Source: JAWPMV01 sp038527215 (GTDB lineage Bacteria; Bacteroidota; Bacteroidia; J057). From it: a stretch of 64,000 bases of DNA. Within the stretch, counting starts at the first letter, position 1. Each line of letters opens with the position of its first letter. Location of the stretch: assembly GCA_038527215.1 (NCBI GenBank), contig JBCBGC010000001.1, positions 62,001-126,000 on the forward strand, written 5' to 3'. This document shows, in pieces, positions 62,631 through 64,000 of this stretch. The notes under the pieces were generated by a model. It ran no database searches and was not told where the DNA came from. It saw nothing but the letters and a program-made list of their open reading frames with translations. Made by a program: the position numbers and the translations under genes.

Positions 62631-63005
62631 CTATTTTCCTTTTTTACGCTTCTTTTTCTGCTCTGCCATCATTTCATCCAGAATCAGGGCTTCCTGAAAA
62701 ACCTCCAGGATAGCTTCCGCTGGCATGTCTTCGGTTCGATAGATGGTAATGCCTGAAACTTGCTTGCGGTCTTTTTTATCCAATAAACCTTGCTCATTGG
62801 AAAGTAGCTGCCCATACAGAAAGCATAGTTCCATGCCTCCTTTTTTCTGGGGGTTCATGTAGCAAATCCAGGAATGACGATAGAAAAAGGGGACCCGGTA
62901 GCGAATCTGGGCATAGACCCCGGGTTGGGAGGTGAACATGGCGTGGAGGTATTCCATGACCCGGCGGGTAGGCGTATCTTGTTCCAGAAAGAATTCTTCT
63001 ACCAT
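62631..63005 (-). CDS. DUF1801 family protein
   Basis: This protein of about 124 residues starts at the ATG at 63005, after the stop of the preceding gene; the longer frame overlaps it. The core IRYRVPFFYRHSWICYMNPQKKGGMELCF and KQVSGITIYRTEDM match DUF1801, whose members have a YdhG/iron-chaperone-like fold. Its role is unknown. The C-terminal Lys-rich tail (EQKKKRKKGK) is unusual. It is probably co-transcribed with the small membrane protein 25 bases upstream. Confidence 0.75.
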   Translation of the reverse strand: MVEEFFLEQDTPTRRVMEYLHAMFTSQPGVYAQIRYRVPFFYRHSWICYMNPQKKGGMELCFLYGQLLSNEQGLLDKKDRKQVSGITIYRTEDMPAEAILEVFQEALILDEMMAEQKKKRKKGK

Positions 63006-63030
63006 GTTCCAAAAAAGCGAACTGAGGCGA

Positions 63031-63528
63031 TCAATGCAAATGAATCGGGCTGTCCAGCACTTCCTGCACCACAAAATGCAGTTGGAAGGTCTGCTCGGCC
63101 GCGAGCTTTTGTCCCATTTGCCCTACCACATACAGCCCGATAGCCAACAAGGCCAATAAGGGCAGCAGCCAAAGGATAGGCGCAGGCTTGTCCAGGCTCA
63201 GGTTGGCCCCACCAATGATGGATATAAACAAAGCACTAAAACTCAGCACCAGGTAACCCAGGCGGAAAAGCGTCCATACCTGAGCGCGAGGGCCGTATTT
63301 ACCTTTGATGAGGGTTCCTTCTGACGCTTCTTCCAGACTTAGCATCAAGATAGGAGACCAAAAGTGTTGATCTACTGGTGGGATGGACAACCAGATCCAG
63401 TCTTCCAGGACCTTGCCCTTACAGGTCGCGTCAGCCCGATCCAGATAGGCTTGAAAATCCTGGCATAGCTGGGTGATCGATAGCGGAGAGTGGCTACTAA
63501 AGCGGGGACGTAAGTGAAAGGATGTCAT
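63031..63528 (-). CDS. small membrane protein of unknown function
   Basis: This 165-residue protein has two C-terminal hydrophobic helices (VWTLFRLGYLVLSFSALFIS and ILWLLPLLALLAIGLYVVG) and a cytosolic N-terminal domain with WIWLSIPPVDQHFWSPILML and GTLIKGKYGP. I recall homologous small Bacteroidota proteins with the same W-S-P...G-T-x-I-x-G-x-x-G-P pattern, but none with a known function. It is adjacent to the DUF1801 gene. Confidence 0.55.
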   Translation of the reverse strand: MTSFHLRPRFSSHSPLSITQLCQDFQAYLDRADATCKGKVLEDWIWLSIPPVDQHFWSPILMLSLEEASEGTLIKGKYGPRAQVWTLFRLGYLVLSFSALFISIIGGANLSLDKPAPILWLLPLLALLAIGLYVVGQMGQKLAAEQTFQLHFVVQEVLDSPIHLH

Positions 63529-63574
63529 GTCTGAAGGCTTAATACATCTTCAAACAAGCATGTGGCAGGCGCTA

Positions 63575-64000
63575 CTAAGGTATAAAAAAATCCTCTTCCA
63601 GCATGGCATAGCTATAATTATCCACCCATTCTCCCCGGATCGGCAGGATTTTTCGGTGGTGGCCTTCTTTTTTCATGCCCAACTTTTCTAATACCTTTTG
63701 AGAAGCCAGGTTTTGAACCGCCACCCCTGCAGAAATGCGGTGTAATCGTAACTGCTGGAATCCGAATTCAAGCAACTTATGAGCCGCTTCTGTGGCGTAG
63801 CCTTTCCCCCAACATTCAGGCAATATATTATAGTAGATCTCTCCGGCCTGGTAGCGGGCCACCTTTAGGCGCATGCCTATTTCTCCCATGAAAGCGCCGG
63901 ATTCCTGGAGGTGGATAGCGAGGGCGTAGTAGGTTCTGGGTGCTAATTGTTGGGCGGCAATGGCAGGCCGGAGTACTTCCCGGGTGATTCCCCGGTTTGC
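63575..64000 (-). CDS. GNAT acetyltransferase, RimJ/RimL-like, truncated at window end
   Basis: The open frame continues beyond base 64000; 141 residues are visible. It has the acetyl-CoA motif ECWGKGYATEAAHKLLEFGF and HRISAGVAVQNLASQKVLEKLGM, the standard end of RimJ/RimL-type N-acetyltransferases, closing with YAMLEEDFF. The first third of the protein is missing. The likely reaction is acetylation of a protein N-terminus or a small amine. Confidence 0.8.
   Translation of the reverse strand, partial: ANRGITREVLRPAIAAQQLAPRTYYALAIHLQESGAFMGEIGMRLKVARYQAGEIYYNILPECWGKGYATEAAHKLLEFGFQQLRLHRISAGVAVQNLASQKVLEKLGMKKEGHHRKILPIRGEWVDNYSYAMLEEDFFIP

Overview
The window looks like a chromosomal segment of a Bacteroidota bacterium, most plausibly a Saprospiria/Lewinella-like lineage (the class is inference). 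The signs are SusC/SusD proteins, a hybrid two-component regulator, four proteins with C-terminal type IX secretion (T9SS) sorting domains, Bac-type promoters (TTG, about 20 nt, TAnnTTTG-like) and frequent lipoprotein signals. I see no tRNA, rRNA, CRISPR array, insertion sequence or phage module, so this reads as ordinary chromosome with one catabolic island and one polysaccharide island.

Region 1 (1-9.2 kb) holds the first 35 codons of a sodium-dependent NSS transporter, a 1490-residue AsmA-like protein built from about six repeats, a membrane class III nucleotide cyclase, an unrecognised helical protein, and three small plus-strand genes (VOC fold, DUF2461, TfoX/YjbR-like).

Region 2 (9.2-26.2 kb) is mostly minus-strand envelope genes: a 1494-residue secreted subtilase-like protein whose catalytic Asp appears to be missing; a compact four-gene module (propeller lipoprotein, M48 metalloprotease, lipoprotein, beta-barrel protein); a membrane-anchored GH3 beta-glucosidase with a palindrome over its promoter; a Do/DegQ protease; two tandem signal-peptide YqaE/Pmp3 proteins; an SH3 lipoprotein with a 10-base C tract; and a TesA-like esterase. 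The esterase diverges from an ABC ATPase plus FtsX-type permease, the same neighbourhood as tesA-ybbA-ybbP in E. coli.

Region 3 (30.2-51.4 kb) is a polysaccharide utilisation locus for beta-mannan. A hybrid two-component system (HTCS) sensor-regulator is followed by three minus-strand T9SS cargo genes (a clan GH-A glycosidase, an FG-GAP/ASPIC protein and a triple CBM protein). Divergent from them is an operon susC-susD-GH26 mannanase-SSS symporter-GH130 mannosylglucose phosphorylase-mannobiose/cellobiose 2-epimerase. Together these predict mannan cleavage outside the cytoplasm, uptake of mannobiose, epimerisation to mannosyl-glucose and phosphorolysis to mannose 1-phosphate and glucose, as known from Bacteroides fragilis. 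The susC/CBM intergenic region carries copies of ACAAATACCCCC that may be the HTCS operator.

Region 4 (51.4-64 kb) holds a conserved protein with a nucleotidyltransferase-like motif, a sterol-desaturase-like hydroxylase, a 612-bp non-coding stretch that may encode a small RNA, and a seven-gene minus-strand polysaccharide operon (three GT4 glycosyltransferases, an O-antigen ligase/polymerase, a hexapeptide acyltransferase and two kinase-like proteins). At the right edge are a DUF1801 protein, a small membrane protein and a GNAT acetyltransferase cut by the window end.
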